Assembly: GCF_000802185.1 (NCBI RefSeq)
Contig: NZ_KN676113.1
Span: 5,262,789 to 5,326,788, forward strand
DNA from: Belnapia sp. F-4-1
Lineage (GTDB): Bacteria; Pseudomonadota; Alphaproteobacteria; Acetobacterales; Acetobacteraceae
Length of the DNA: 64,000 bases
Direction of reading: 5' to 3'
The notes below the pieces were generated by a model. The model did no database searches and was not told the DNA's origin. It saw only the letters and a program-made list of their open reading frames with translations. Position 1 is the first letter of the stretch. The number at the start of each line of letters is the position of its first letter. Positions 34,238-47,247 of this stretch are shown one piece after another. The translations under genes were made by a program, and so were the position numbers.

Positions 34238-35161
34238 TCAGTTCTCGGCGCCAAGGCTTGCGCCGCGTGCAAGGCCGGCGCTGGCGGCGAAGGCGCCGGC
34301 TTCCTCCCTCAGCCATTCCCGGAACGCGGCGAGGCCGCGGTCCCGCGGGCCGCGCCCCGGGCGGCTGACCAGGTGGAACTGCCGGGACAGACGCAGCGGG
34401 GCGGGCAGCAGCGGGCGGAGGCGTCCGCCGGCGAGATAGGGTTGCACCACGCTGTCCAGCCCGAGGGCCACGCCCATGCCGGCGGCCGCGGCCTCGTAGA
34501 CGAGCTGCAGATTGTCGAAGCGGCGGCCCCCCGCGGGCGCCGGCGCGACCCCGGCGGCGGCGAACCAGTCCTGCCAAAACTCGGCCTGATGGTGGGTGCC
34601 GATGAGCGGGTGGCGGAGCAGGTCCTGCGGCCGGCGCATGTCGGGGAAGCCGGGGCCGGCGACCGGGACGGCGTGCACGGGGAGGAAGGGCTCGCTCGCC
34701 AGCCCAGGCCAGGGGCCGTGGCCGAGCCGGATGGCGCAGTCGAGCTCGGGCCGTGCCCGCAGCTCGACCAGCGCGGCGGAAGTCTCGATCTCGACCTCGA
34801 TGTCGCCATGCCGAGTCTGGAAACCGGCGAGCCGCGGCATCAGCCAGTTGGCGGCGAAGCTCGGCATAACGCTGAGCCGGATCGCCTGGCGCTGCGCCCG
34901 GTGGCGGGCCGCCTCGGTAGCCTGCTGCAACGCCTCCCAGGCCGGGGCAAGGGCGGCGTGATAGGCGGCGCCGGCCTCGGTCAGGGCGAGGCCGCGCGGC
35001 AGGCGGCGGAACAGCGGCGTGCCGAGATGGGCCTCGATCTGCCCGATGCGGCGGCTGAGGGCGGGGACCGTCAGGCCGATCCCGGGTGCGGCCTCGGCCA
35101 GGCTGCCGCAGCGCGCGACCGCGACGAAGGCCTCCATCGCGCCGAGGGGCAGGCGTCGCAT
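34238..35161 (-). CDS. LysR-family transcriptional regulator (GcvA-like)
   Basis: 307 residues. HTH region LGAMEAFVAVARCGSLAEAA, LTVPALSRRIGQIEAHLGTP, LFRRLPRGLALTEAGAAY, followed by the effector domain with LSVMPSFAANWLMPRLAGFQ, a GcvA-type hinge. Begins 7 bp after the pgm stop and could be co-transcribed with it; the likely target is its own cluster including the GST gene, which is inference. Confidence 0.92.
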   Translation of the reverse strand: MRRLPLGAMEAFVAVARCGSLAEAAPGIGLTVPALSRRIGQIEAHLGTPLFRRLPRGLALTEAGAAYHAALAPAWEALQQATEAARHRAQRQAIRLSVMPSFAANWLMPRLAGFQTRHGDIEVEIETSAALVELRARPELDCAIRLGHGPWPGLASEPFLPVHAVPVAGPGFPDMRRPQDLLRHPLIGTHHQAEFWQDWFAAAGVAPAPAGGRRFDNLQLVYEAAAAGMGVALGLDSVVQPYLAGGRLRPLLPAPLRLSRQFHLVSRPGRGPRDRGLAAFREWLREEAGAFAASAGLARGASLGAEN

Positions 35162-35168
35162 GACCTGC

Positions 35169-36827
<1,659 letters not shown>

Positions 36828-36909
36828 TCATAGCGGCGGGGCGGGGAATGGCGATTCACGGCGGACGGAACGCGATGGAACCGATCCGGCTTCCGGCTGT
36901 TCGCGCTGC

Positions 36910-37932
36910 ATGACTCGATCCCAGGCTTCCGTCCTCATCCTGCTCGGCCTGCTGCTGGCGCTGTTTTGGCTGGCGCCGGAGGTGCCGCTGCTCGGCTTCG
37001 CCGCAGTGCTGCTGGCGCTGGCCCTGCATGCAGGCGGCGAGCCCTTGGCGCGCAAGACGGGGATGCCGGACTGGGCGGGAGTCCTGATCGTCGCCATGGT
37101 GGTGATGGCGGCGATCGGGCTGGCCGGCTGGGCGGCGGCGGGGCCGTTGACCGAGCAGGCGCGGGAGCTGGGCCAGCAACTGCCGAAGAGCCTCGAGACC
37201 CTGCGCGGCCGGCTGGCCGATACGGGCTGGGGCGACTGGCTGCTGCACCAGGCCGATCCGGGACGGATCTTCGGCAGCGGCGGGGCGGAGAATGCCGCGG
37301 CGGCGGCCGCCTCGGCGGCGAGCACGACGCTCGGCGGGCTCGGCAACCTGGTGCTGGTGGTGCTGCTCGGCCTCTATCTGGCAGTGCAGCCGGAGGGCTA
37401 TCTGCGGGGGCTGCGGCACCTCTTCGCGCCGCAGCTGGACGAGCCGGTGCGGGAGACGCTGGCGGAGGCAGGGCACACGCTGCGCGGCTGGCTGCTGGGC
37501 CAAGCCTTCGCCATGGTCGTCGCCGGGACGCTGACCTGGGTTGGGCTGATGCTGCTCGGCGTGCCGCTCGCCGGGCTGCTGGCGACCATCGTCGCCGTGC
37601 TGAATTTCATCCCCGTGATCGGGCCGCTGATCGCCGCCGTGCCGGCCATGCTGCTGGCGCTGACCCAGGGGCCGCTGCTGCCCTTCTGGGTGCTGGGCCT
37701 CATCGTGCTGGTGCAGACCATCGAGGGGAATTTTCTGACGCCGATGGTGCAGAGCCGGACGGCGGACCTGCCCCCTGCCCTGCTGCTCGTCACCCAGGTG
37801 CTGACCGGGGCGCTGTTCGGCCTGCTCGGCGTGGCGCTGGCGGCGCCGCTCTCGGCGCTGGGGCTCGTCGTCGTGCGCCGGGCCTATGTAGAGGGGTGGC
37901 TCGACTGGCCGAAGGAGAAAAAGGAGGGATGA
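36910..37932 (+). CDS. AI-2E family (PerM/UPF0118) transporter
   Basis: 340 residues with about seven or eight membrane segments. Start MTRSQASVLILLGLLLALFW. The signature region is LLGVPLAGLLATIVAVLNFI followed by PVIGPLIAAVPAMLLAL, and LVQTIEGNFLTPMVQSRTADL is the C-terminal family block. The family is named after an autoinducer-2 exporter, but most members are of unknown substrate. A 105-bp gap to divergent pgm holds both promoters; no clear boxes found there. Confidence 0.88.
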   Translation: MTRSQASVLILLGLLLALFWLAPEVPLLGFAAVLLALALHAGGEPLARKTGMPDWAGVLIVAMVVMAAIGLAGWAAAGPLTEQARELGQQLPKSLETLRGRLADTGWGDWLLHQADPGRIFGSGGAENAAAAAASAASTTLGGLGNLVLVVLLGLYLAVQPEGYLRGLRHLFAPQLDEPVRETLAEAGHTLRGWLLGQAFAMVVAGTLTWVGLMLLGVPLAGLLATIVAVLNFIPVIGPLIAAVPAMLLALTQGPLLPFWVLGLIVLVQTIEGNFLTPMVQSRTADLPPALLLVTQVLTGALFGLLGVALAAPLSALGLVVVRRAYVEGWLDWPKEKKEG

Positions 37933-37938
37933 CAGCCA

Positions 37939-37957
37939 GGGAGGGCGCTGCCCTCCC
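37939..37957. terminator. Hairpin between convergent AI-2E transporter and phzF
   Basis: GGGAGGGC (37939-37946) pairs with GCCCTCCC (37950-37957) around a GCT loop, seven bases after the transporter stop. Terminator-like, no T-run. Confidence 0.55.
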
Positions 37958-37996
37958 CGGACCCCTCCCGCCAAGCCGGAACCCGGCCTGGACTGG

Positions 37997-38881
37997 TCAG
38001 AGTTGGGCTTCGCCGGTCAGTACGGGGACGCAGCGGCCGCCGACCGTGGCGCGGATGCCGTCCGCGGTGCGGCGGGCCGTCGTGCGGAGGAGGCTGGGGC
38101 GACCCATTTCGACGCCTTGGATGATGTCGATGGCGTGGTGCGCGGCATCGCTCAGGGAAAGCAGGAAGCCGGTGAGTGGCGTGGCGGCGCTGCCCGTCGC
38201 GGCATCCTCCGGCGTGCCGGCAAGCGGCGAGAACATGCGGGCGCGCAGGCGCTCGCCATCCCAGCGGTAGAGGTAGAGGGAGAGACGGCCGCCGAGGACG
38301 GACAGCGTCTCCACCGCGCGGCGGAAGGCGGCGTGGTCGGGGGCGGCGCTGGCCAGCGCCTCGGGCGTCACCTCCAGCAGGACGCGGGGGTTGCCGCCGT
38401 CCGAGGCAAGGGTCGGCGCATGGCGGGCGGTGAGGATGCCCTCCGCCGGGATGCCGGCGCAGGCGGCGATGAGCTCGACCGGCAGGGTATCACCGATGCG
38501 GAGCGGCTGGGGGGCGGCGACAGTGGTCGCGGTGACGGCGCCCGCCGGGTCGCGCTCGACCTCGATCTCGACCAAGCCGGCGGGTTCCTCGAAACGGAGG
38601 ATGCCGGCCGCGGCGCGGTCGGCCAGCACGAAGGCCGTGCCGACATTGGGATGCCCGGCGAAGGGCATCTCGGCGGTGCGGTTGAAGATGCGGACGCGGG
38701 CGGTATTGGCCGGATCCTCGGGGGGCAGGACGAAGGTGGTCTCGCTCAGGTTGAACTCGGCTGCGAGGGCCTGCATCTCGGCATCCGAGAGGCCTTGCGC
38801 ATCGGGGAAGACGGCAAGCTGGTTGCCGCCGAAGCGGCGGTCGGTGAAGACGTCGAGGGTGACGAAGCGGTACCGCCTCAT
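37997..38881 (-). CDS. PhzF-family isomerase-like protein
   Basis: 294 residues, diaminopimelate-epimerase-like fold. [15 protein letters not shown] and [10 protein letters not shown] (Glu47, equivalent to the catalytic Glu45 of PhzF) and [20 protein letters not shown] are conserved. PhzF isomerises a phenazine precursor, but most members lie outside phenazine clusters and have unknown substrates; no phz genes occur here. Its ATG overlaps the thiD stop by four bases, and it is the final gene of the 17-gene leftward run. Confidence 0.9.
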   Translation of the reverse strand: MRRYRFVTLDVFTDRRFGGNQLAVFPDAQGLSDAEMQALAAEFNLSETTFVLPPEDPANTARVRIFNRTAEMPFAGHPNVGTAFVLADRAAAGILRFEEPAGLVEIEVERDPAGAVTATTVAAPQPLRIGDTLPVELIAACAGIPAEGILTARHAPTLASDGGNPRVLLEVTPEALASAAPDHAAFRRAVETLSVLGGRLSLYLYRWDGERLRARMFSPLAGTPEDAATGSAATPLTGFLLSLSDAAHHAIDIIQGVEMGRPSLLRTTARRTADGIRATVGGRCVPVLTGEAQL

Positions 38882-39675
38882 GCGATGGGGGCCGGGCCGA
38901 GGGTGACGGCGTGGTTCAGCGGCCCATGGCCGCGGCCGAAGCCGGGGGCGGCAAGGATGGCGGCGCGGACATAGCGGCGGGCACGGGCAACGGCCTCGGC
39001 CAGCGACAGGCCTTGGGCGAGGCCGGCGGCGATGGCGCTGGCGAGGGTGCAGCCGGTGCCATGGGTATGGCGGGTTTCGATCCGCGCATCCTCGAAGCGG
39101 ATGACGCCATCGGGCGTGCCGAGCAGGTCAACCAGGACGGGGCCTTCCAAATGGCCGCCCTTCAGCAGCACCGCGCCGGCGCCGAGGGCGAGCAGCGCGG
39201 GCATGGCGGCCTGCATCTCCTCCTCGGTGGTGATGCGGAGGCCGGTCAGCACCTCGGCCTCGGGGAGGTTCGGGGTGATGAGCGTGGCGCGGGGGATGAG
39301 GCGGCGCTTCAGCGTCTCGACCGCATCGGGTTGCAGCAGCGGATGGCCGCCCTTGGCCACCATCACCGGGTCGGCGACCAGCGGGATGCCGGGCGGGAGC
39401 GCGTCGCAGACGGCCTCGATGGTCGGGCTGTCGTGCAGCATCCCGGTCTTCAGCGCGTCGGCGCCGAGGTCGGCAAGGACTACCTCCATCTGTTGGCGGA
39501 TGAACGCCGTCGGGATGGGCAGGACGCCGTGCACGCCCTCGGTGTTCTGCGCGGTGAGCGCGGTGATCGCCGTCATGGCGAAGCCGCCGAGGGCAGTGAC
39601 CGATTTGATGTCGGCCTGGATGCCGGCGCCGCCGCCCGAGTCCGAGCCGGCGACGATAAGGACCCGACCCCGCAT
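38878..39675 (-). CDS. thiD: Hydroxymethylpyrimidine/phosphomethylpyrimidine kinase
   Basis: 265 residues. [20 protein letters not shown] is the thiamine-pyrimidine kinase N-terminus; [15 protein letters not shown] and [20 protein letters not shown] (anion hole GTGC) complete the ribokinase-like site. Phosphorylates HMP and HMP-P in thiamine diphosphate synthesis. The start directly abuts the glmM stop (TAG then ATG); no other thi gene and no TPP riboswitch were seen nearby. Confidence 0.96.
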   Translation of the reverse strand: MRGRVLIVAGSDSGGGAGIQADIKSVTALGGFAMTAITALTAQNTEGVHGVLPIPTAFIRQQMEVVLADLGADALKTGMLHDSPTIEAVCDALPPGIPLVADPVMVAKGGHPLLQPDAVETLKRRLIPRATLITPNLPEAEVLTGLRITTEEEMQAAMPALLALGAGAVLLKGGHLEGPVLVDLLGTPDGVIRFEDARIETRHTHGTGCTLASAIAAGLAQGLSLAEAVARARRYVRAAILAAPGFGRGHGPLNHAVTLGPAPIA

Positions 39676-41034
39676 CTAGGCCGCGATCCGGGCGCGGATG
39701 GTGGCGGCCAGCGATTCGACCGTCTCCGTGACGAGGGCTTCGTCTTCGGCCTCGGCCATGACGCGGATCAACGGCTCCGTGCCGCTGGCGCGGATGAGGA
39801 TGCGGCCGCGTTCGCCTAAGCGCTCCTCGAAGGCGGCGATCTCGCGCTGCACGGCATCGTCCTTCAGCGGCGAGGCGCCGGCGAAGCGGACATTGACGAG
39901 GCGCTGCGGCAGCGGGGTGAAGCGGCGGCAGACCTCGCTGGCGGGCCGCTTCTCCTGCACCAGGACGGAAAGGACCTGGAGGGCGGCGATGAGGCCGTCG
40001 CCCGTCGTGGCGAAGTCGGCCATGATGACGTGGCCCGACTGCTCGCCGCCGAGGTTGCAGCCGGCATCGCGCATCCGCTCGCCCACATAGCGGTCGCCGA
40101 CGGCGGTGCGGAGGAGGTTGAGGCCGAGGCCCTTCAGGTGGCGCTCGAGGCCCATGTTCGACATCACCGTCGCCACCACGGCGCCGCCGCGCAGGCGCCC
40201 TTCCGCCTGCCAGGAGCCGGCGATGAGGGCGAGGATCTGGTCGCCGTCGATCAGCGTGCCGCACTCGTCGACGAGGACGAGGCGGTCGGCGTCGCCGTCG
40301 AGGGCGATGCCGATATCGGCGCGGCGCTCGCGCACCAGGCCGGCGAGCTGGCCCGGCGCGGTGGAGCCGACGCCCTGGTTGATGTTGAAGCCGTCCGGGG
40401 CGACGCCGATCGGGACGACCTCGGCGCCGAGTTCCCAGAGCACCGTCGGGGCGACCTTGTAGGCGGCGCCATGGGCGCAATCGACGACGATGCGCAGCCC
40501 TTCCAGCGTCAGGCGGCGGGGGAAGCTCTGCTTCGCCGCCTCGATGTAGCGGCCGGGGGCGTCCTCCAGCCGGCTGGCGCGGCCGAGGCGGGCGGGGGCG
40601 ACCTGGGAGGCGCGGAGGTCGCCGGCCATCAGCGCCTCGATCTCCGCCTCCTGCGCGTCGGAGAGCTTCAACCCGTCGGGGCCGAAGAGCTTGATGCCGT
40701 TGTCCTCGAAGGGGTTGTGCGAGGCGCTGACCATGACGCCGAGATCGGCGCGGAGGCTGCGCGTCAGCAGGGCGATGGCAGGGGTCGGCATGGGGCCGAC
40801 GAGGACGGCATCCATGCCGGCGCCGACGAAGCCCGCGGTCAGCGCCGGCTCCAGCATGTAGCCGGAAAGACGCGTGTCCTTGCCGATGACGACGCGGTGG
40901 CGGTGGGTACCGCGGTTGAAATACTGCCCCGCCGCTTGGCCGAGCCGGAGGGCGGTGGCGGCATCCATCGGCGCCTGGTTGGCCTTGCCGCGGATGCCAT
41001 CGGTGCCAAAGAGGCGGCGGGTGGGCTGGGTCAT
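39676..41034 (-). CDS. glmM: Phosphoglucosamine mutase
   Basis: 452 residues. [15 protein letters not shown]-terminus, catalytic phosphoserine Ser105 in [11 protein letters not shown], Mg site [13 protein letters not shown], sugar-specificity block [10 protein letters not shown], and phosphate-binding [14 protein letters not shown]. Converts glucosamine-6-P to glucosamine-1-P for UDP-GlcNAc, hence peptidoglycan and LPS. The common alphaproteobacterial order ftsH-folP-glmM is preserved. Confidence 0.97.
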   Translation of the reverse strand: MTQPTRRLFGTDGIRGKANQAPMDAATALRLGQAAGQYFNRGTHRHRVVIGKDTRLSGYMLEPALTAGFVGAGMDAVLVGPMPTPAIALLTRSLRADLGVMVSASHNPFEDNGIKLFGPDGLKLSDAQEAEIEALMAGDLRASQVAPARLGRASRLEDAPGRYIEAAKQSFPRRLTLEGLRIVVDCAHGAAYKVAPTVLWELGAEVVPIGVAPDGFNINQGVGSTAPGQLAGLVRERRADIGIALDGDADRLVLVDECGTLIDGDQILALIAGSWQAEGRLRGGAVVATVMSNMGLERHLKGLGLNLLRTAVGDRYVGERMRDAGCNLGGEQSGHVIMADFATTGDGLIAALQVLSVLVQEKRPASEVCRRFTPLPQRLVNVRFAGASPLKDDAVQREIAAFEERLGERGRILIRASGTEPLIRVMAEAEDEALVTETVESLAATIRARIAA

Positions 41035-41043
41035 GCCGCTGGA

Positions 41044-42129
41044 TTAGCGCCGGTCGGCGGGCGTGTCACCGGAAAGCGCGGCCTGCTGGACTCGGAGCGC
41101 TTGGACCGTCTCGGCGACGTCATGCACGCGGAGGATGGCGGCGCCCCGCGCGGCGGCGAAGAGCGCTGCGGCGACGCTGCCGGGCATGCGGGCGCGGCCC
41201 CCCTCCGCGGCGCCGGAGAGGCGGCCAATGGAGCGCTTGCGCGAGGCGCCGACCAGCAGCGGGCAGCCAAGGCCGGCAAGCAGCGGCAGGCGGTGCAGGA
41301 GGGCGAGGTTGTGCTCCAGCAGCTTGCCGAAGCCGAGGCCCGGGTCGAGGGCGGTGCGGTGGCGGGGGATGCCGGCGGCCTCGGCGGCAGCGAGCCTTTC
41401 GGCCAGGAAATCGCCGATATCGAGGGCGACGTCGGCGTAACGCGGGTCGTCCTGCATGCGGCGCGGGTCGTCGCCGAGCATGTGCATGAGGATGAGGGGG
41501 GCGCCGGCCTCGGCCACCACCCGCGCGGCCGCCGGATCGTGGCGCAAGGCTGAGATGTCGTTGACCATGCGGGCGCCGGCAGCCAGCGCCTCCCGCATGG
41601 TCAACGCGTTGCGGGTATCGACCGAGAGGGGGGCGAGCGGGGCCAGCGCCCGGATGACGGGGAGGATGCGGCGGCATTCCTCCTCGGGCGTGACGGGCGC
41701 AGCGCCGGGGCGGGTGCTCTCGCCGCCGATGTCGAGCAGGTCGGCACCGGCGGCGAGCATCCCTTGACCCTGAGCGACGGCAGCCTCGACCAGCGCCCCG
41801 CCCTTGAGGCCGGCGGCGAGAAGGCCATCGCCGGAGACGCTGTCGGGGGTGATGTTGACCACGCCCATCACCAGCGGGGCACCGGGGCCGAGGCGGGGGG
41901 CGAGGCCGGCGAAGGGTGGCGGAGCCTCGGTCAGCGGCGGCACCAGGTCGCGCCAGGAAGGCGGGATGGCGGCGGCGGGGACCAGGCGTTCACCGCAGCG
42001 CTCAACCAGCCGGACAAGGGCGAAGGCGGTCGGGCCGCCTTGCAGCGGCAGGGCCAGGCCGGCCTCCATCGCAGTCGCCGCGGCAGGCCCGGTCAGCAGG
42101 CCGAGCGGTTCGATCCATCTGTCAGGCAT
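41044..42129 (-). CDS. folP: Dihydropteroate synthase
   Basis: 361 residues. The catalytic barrel begins near residue 88 with MGVVNITPDSVS, then LDIGGESTRPGA, VNDISALRHDP, LMHMLGD and LDPGLGFGK, and SRKRSIGRL with the pterin/sulfonamide-site Arg. It condenses pABA with dihydropterin diphosphate in folate synthesis. An N-terminal extension of roughly 85 residues precedes the barrel. Start taken at ATG 42129 after GGGGG; an upstream in-frame TTG at 42147 falls on the edge of a palindrome and is less likely. Confidence 0.95.
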   Translation of the reverse strand: MPDRWIEPLGLLTGPAAATAMEAGLALPLQGGPTAFALVRLVERCGERLVPAAAIPPSWRDLVPPLTEAPPPFAGLAPRLGPGAPLVMGVVNITPDSVSGDGLLAAGLKGGALVEAAVAQGQGMLAAGADLLDIGGESTRPGAAPVTPEEECRRILPVIRALAPLAPLSVDTRNALTMREALAAGARMVNDISALRHDPAAARVVAEAGAPLILMHMLGDDPRRMQDDPRYADVALDIGDFLAERLAAAEAAGIPRHRTALDPGLGFGKLLEHNLALLHRLPLLAGLGCPLLVGASRKRSIGRLSGAAEGGRARMPGSVAAALFAAARGAAILRVHDVAETVQALRVQQAALSGDTPADRR

Positions 42130-42146
42130 CGCACCCCCGAAACGCA

Positions 42147-42172
42147 ATCAGCGCGCCCCGGGGCGCGCTGAT
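42147..42172. terminator. 26-bp perfect palindrome between ftsH and folP
   Basis: ATCAGCGCGCCCC (42147-42159) is followed without spacer by its exact complement GGGGCGCGCTGAT (42160-42172), giving a very stable hairpin 26 bases after the ftsH stop and 17 bases before folP. Likely terminator or attenuator setting the ftsH to folP ratio, since no new strong promoter is visible. Confidence 0.6.
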
Positions 42173-42198
42173 CGTCAGTCCTGTACTGAACGCCCGAT

Positions 42199-44121
<1,923 letters not shown>

Positions 44122-44241
44122 CGATGCGTATCCCGTTCCCGCCAAGGCCCCGATCGGGCCCTGGTGCCTCAGGCTCAGCCCGAGGCCCGCGACCCCTAAG
44201 ATAGGGAGGCAGACCCCGGCCGTGAATGCCCCCCAACGCGT

Positions 44242-45522
44242 CTAGACCGTACCGCCCGCGGAATTGACCGCAGCAGCCGCCTCCCCGGCGGTGAGGGACC
44301 CAACCGGGGCGAACACTGCCCGGAAGGCCATGCAGCGATCCGGATCAGGATAGTCCAGCGCGGGCACGGCCACCAGCATTCCATGATGCCGGATGGCGGG
44401 CAGGCCGGCCAGCAGCGCCGCTGGCCAGGTGGGGGCTAGGCGGCGGAGCCCGGCGGCCTCGACGGAGCCGAGGGCGCCGAGGGCATGGCCGGGAGCACCG
44501 GGGCCGGCGAGGCGGAAGCGTCCGTCCCAACGGGCGCCGCGCATCGCCTCGACAGGCGGAGCGAGGCCGGCGGGTTCGCGGAAGAGCAGCCAGGTGCCGC
44601 GGCGGGGGCGAAGCCAGGTGCCGGCCAGCGTTCCCTCCCCTCGCCCGCGAAGAGTGGCGATGGCGGCGGCGGGCGGGGCGTGGCGGGCACCGCCGACCAG
44701 TTGCACAAGGCGCGCAAGCAGGGCGTCGGCCAACGCATCTGTGCCAAGGGCGGAGGGGTCGATCTCGGCGAAGCCGGCAGGGCGGAGCGTCGTGCTGGCG
44801 GCGAGGCGGGCGGCAAGAATCGTGTCGAGGCGGGCGCGGCGGCGCGCGAAGGCGGTGGCGGCCTCGGCCAAGGCCTCATTCGCCGCCGGATCGAGCAAGG
44901 TGCGGAGGCGGACGCGAGCGAAGCGCGGGTCGGCGTTGCTCGGGTCCCGGATGGGGGTGAGGCCGGCGGCGGCGACGGTGGCGGCCAAGCGGTCAGGCGG
45001 GACGGACAGCAGCGGGCGAAGAATCAGCGCTTCGGCCATGACGCGCAGCGGTGGGATGGCGGCGAGGCCGCGCGGCCCACTGCCGCGGAGCGCGCGGAAT
45101 AGCAGCGTCTCGGCCTGGTCGCCACGGTGATGGGCGAGGAGGAGCCAGGGGGAGCCGGCCTCGGCGCAGGCGGCGAGCATCGCGGCGAGGCGGGCCTCGC
45201 GGGCGCGCTCCTGCAGGCCGGCGCCGGGTGGCAGGCCGAGGCGAAGCAGGCGGGCGGGGATGTTGCGGGCGGCAAGCTGGCGGAGGGTGAAGTCTGCTTC
45301 GGCGGCGCTTTCCGGGCGGAGGCCGTGGTCGGCGACGAGGGCGAGCAGGCTGCCGCCACGGGCGCGGGCCCAATCGCTGGCGAGGAGGGCGAGGGCGAGG
45401 CTGTCGGGGCCGCCGGAGACGCCGGCGGCGAGGCGGGGCGCGCGGCCGAAGGGGCCGAGCGGGGCCATCAGCGCGGCGAATTCCGCCGCCGATAAACGCT
45501 CGGCAGGCGCGAGCGGCCTCAC
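44242..45522 (-). CDS. tilS: tRNA(Ile)-lysidine synthase
   Basis: 426 residues. N-type ATP pyrophosphatase with the PP-loop SGGPDS at residues 36-41, LAHHRGDQAETLLFRALRGS and ATVAAAGLTPIRDPSNAD typical of TilS. Adds lysine to C34 of tRNA-Ile2 so it reads AUA. Start set at GTG 45522, giving the usual distance to the PP-loop; no ATG fits. The C-terminal domain is divergent but of normal length for alphaproteobacteria. Between cpoB and ftsH as in many relatives. Confidence 0.93.
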   Translation of the reverse strand: MRPLAPAERLSAAEFAALMAPLGPFGRAPRLAAGVSGGPDSLALALLASDWARARGGSLLALVADHGLRPESAAEADFTLRQLAARNIPARLLRLGLPPGAGLQERAREARLAAMLAACAEAGSPWLLLAHHRGDQAETLLFRALRGSGPRGLAAIPPLRVMAEALILRPLLSVPPDRLAATVAAAGLTPIRDPSNADPRFARVRLRTLLDPAANEALAEAATAFARRRARLDTILAARLAASTTLRPAGFAEIDPSALGTDALADALLARLVQLVGGARHAPPAAAIATLRGRGEGTLAGTWLRPRRGTWLLFREPAGLAPPVEAMRGARWDGRFRLAGPGAPGHALGALGSVEAAGLRRLAPTWPAALLAGLPAIRHHGMLVAVPALDYPDPDRCMAFRAVFAPVGSLTAGEAAAAVNSAGGTV

Positions 45523-45556
45523 GCCTGTGGGCGATGCCGCCCTTCGGCAACCTGCC

Positions 45557-46408
45557 CTATCGGCAGCCGGCGCGGCGGCGGGCATCGGCGGCGCGCTCGG
45601 CCAGGGCGCCGCGGAGATTGGGGAAATTGCTCCGCAGGTCGTCCAGCGTGTCGCAGGATTCACGCTTGTTGCCGAGGTTGTTGAAGGCGCTGGCGAGGCC
45701 GAGCAGTGCCTCCGGCGCGCGGGGGCCGGTGCGGCCGCGGGTATAGGCGTCGTTATAGGCCAGTGCCGCGCCGGCATAGTCGCGCTTGCCGGTGAGGGCG
45801 TCGCCGAGCAGGAGCTGGGCGTCCGTCGCGCGCGGGGAGTTGCGGTTGGCGAGGACCTCGCGGGCGACGGCCTCCGCGGCGGGATAGTCGCGGCGGGCGA
45901 GCGCGGCCTGGCCTTCCGAGATGGCGCGTTCCGGGGTGCGGCCGGCGGCCGGGGCGGGCGTCGGTGCGGGAGCCGGGCTAGGCGCGGGCGCCGCCGCCGG
46001 GGCACGGGGCGGCGCGGCGGACTGGCGGCCGGCGGGCTGGCTCTCGACCTGCTGCAGGCGGTAGTCGATGTCGCCCTGCATCTTCTCGACATTCTGCTGC
46101 AGGGTGCGGTTGCGATACTCGACCTCGTCGAGCCGGCCGCGGAGGCGACGGGTTTCCTCCTCCAGCGCGGTCACGCGGTCGAGCAGGGCGCCGACCAGCT
46201 CGCTCCCCGCGACGCTGCCGCGCGGCGCGCTGGGCGCCGGCAGGGCCGAGGCGCCGCTGCGGCGGACTTGGTCGAGTTCCTGGCGGAGCTGGAGGATCTG
46301 GTTCTGGAGGTAGATGCCCTCGCGGCTCTCGGCCTGGGCCCAGGCGCCCCCGGCGGGCAGCAGCAGCGGGGCGGCGACGAGCAGGGCGGCGAGGAAGGGG
46401 CGGGTCAC
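45557..46408 (-). CDS. cpoB: Tol-Pal system protein CpoB (YbgF)
   Basis: 283 residues, GTG start with GGAGGA close upstream. Signal peptide TRPFLAALLVAAPLLLPAGG with cleavage near AWA-QA; a coiled-coil trimerisation region (about 30-120: GIYLQNQILQLRQELDQV, LDRVTALEEETRRLRGRLDE); a Pro/Ala linker; then TPR repeats ending DTLDDLRSNFPNLRGALAER. Periplasmic coordinator of peptidoglycan synthesis and outer-membrane constriction, working with TolA. Confidence 0.94.
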   Translation of the reverse strand: MTRPFLAALLVAAPLLLPAGGAWAQAESREGIYLQNQILQLRQELDQVRRSGASALPAPSAPRGSVAGSELVGALLDRVTALEEETRRLRGRLDEVEYRNRTLQQNVEKMQGDIDYRLQQVESQPAGRQSAAPPRAPAAAPAPSPAPAPTPAPAAGRTPERAISEGQAALARRDYPAAEAVAREVLANRNSPRATDAQLLLGDALTGKRDYAGAALAYNDAYTRGRTGPRAPEALLGLASAFNNLGNKRESCDTLDDLRSNFPNLRGALAERAADARRRAGCR

Positions 46409-46443
46409 GGGTCCTCCGGAAGGGCGCGGGGCGGAAACGGGTA

Positions 46444-46472
46444 CGGGCCGGCTGGATAAGCCAGCCGGCCCG
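46444..46472. terminator. Strong hairpin between pal and cpoB
   Basis: CGGGCCGGCTGG (46444-46455) pairs over 12 bp with CCAGCCGGCCCG (46461-46472) around an ATAAG loop in the 160-bp pal-cpoB gap. No T-run follows in the direction of transcription, suggesting attenuation or mRNA stabilisation of the pal end rather than full termination. Confidence 0.6.
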
Positions 46473-46568
46473 CATCGGCCAGAGGGATTAGGGTGGGGGG
46501 TCGCCCCCGGATCGGTGCCGCGACTATCACGGGCGGGGCAATGCGCCCCGCGACGTGACGGGCGGGGC

Positions 46569-47051
46569 TCAGCGGACGACGGTGACGGCGCGGCGGTTCT
46601 GGGCCCAGGCATCCTCGGTGGAGCCGAGCGCGGCCGGGCGGTCCTTGCCGTAGGAGATGGTGGAGATGCGGGCGCCGGCGGTGCCGCCCGCGACCAGCAC
46701 GTCACGCGCCGCATTGGCGCGGCGCTGGCCGAGGGCCAGGTTGTACTCGCGGGTGCCGCGCTCGTCGGCATGGCCCTCGAGCTGCACCGTCACCTGCGGG
46801 TAGCGGGCGAGCCAGGCGGACTGGCGCTCGAGCACCGAGCGCTGGTCGGCACGGATGCTGGACTCGTCGGTGTCGAAGAAGACGCGGTCGCCGACATTGG
46901 CGACGAGGTCTTCCTGGCTGCCCGGGCGCGGGCCGGCCGAGGTGCTGGCCGCCGCGCCGGCGCCGGTCGCGGCATTGTCGGCGGTCGAGGACTGGCAGGC
47001 GGCGAGCAGGGCCAGCGCCGCGAAGGCGGTCATCACCTTGGTGTTCAGCAT
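46569..47051 (-). CDS. pal: Peptidoglycan-associated lipoprotein Pal
   Basis: 160 residues. Lipobox LALLAAC puts the lipid-anchored Cys at 19. The OmpA-like domain carries VFFDTDESSIRADQRSVLER and QLEGHADERGTREYNLALGQ followed by RRANAARDVLV, the diaminopimelate-binding Asp/Arg positions. Outer-membrane anchor of the Tol-Pal complex binding peptidoglycan. Start chosen at MLNTKVMTAFAALALL; upstream in-frame codons lack a signal peptide. A 196-bp gap to tolB contains only a small TTGCCC/GGGCAA hairpin (47202-47217). Confidence 0.97.
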   Translation of the reverse strand: MLNTKVMTAFAALALLAACQSSTADNAATGAGAAASTSAGPRPGSQEDLVANVGDRVFFDTDESSIRADQRSVLERQSAWLARYPQVTVQLEGHADERGTREYNLALGQRRANAARDVLVAGGTAGARISTISYGKDRPAALGSTEDAWAQNRRAVTVVR

Positions 47052-47247
47052 GGATGTCGTCCCTTTCCTGTCTGCCGTCGCGCAGCCCAGCACTGCGGCA
47101 TTCTGCCGGGGGCGTTACAACCGGCACGTGATAGCGTCAAGAAAAACGGACCTGAAGTCGCAACGGAGACTTGGTTCCATGCTTTTGGTGCAACACAGCC
47201 ATTGCCCGTGCGGGCAACAGCTGTTCCCCACGTCGGCCTGCCTGCGA

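Noticed and set aside
37997..38881. Phenazine biosynthesis cluster
   Set aside because: Only a PhzF-family protein is present, and this family is widespread outside phenazine producers. No other phz genes occur.
42145..42147. TTG start for folP
   Set aside because: It lies on the edge of the palindrome and has no ribosome site; ATG 42129 has GGGGG at good spacing.
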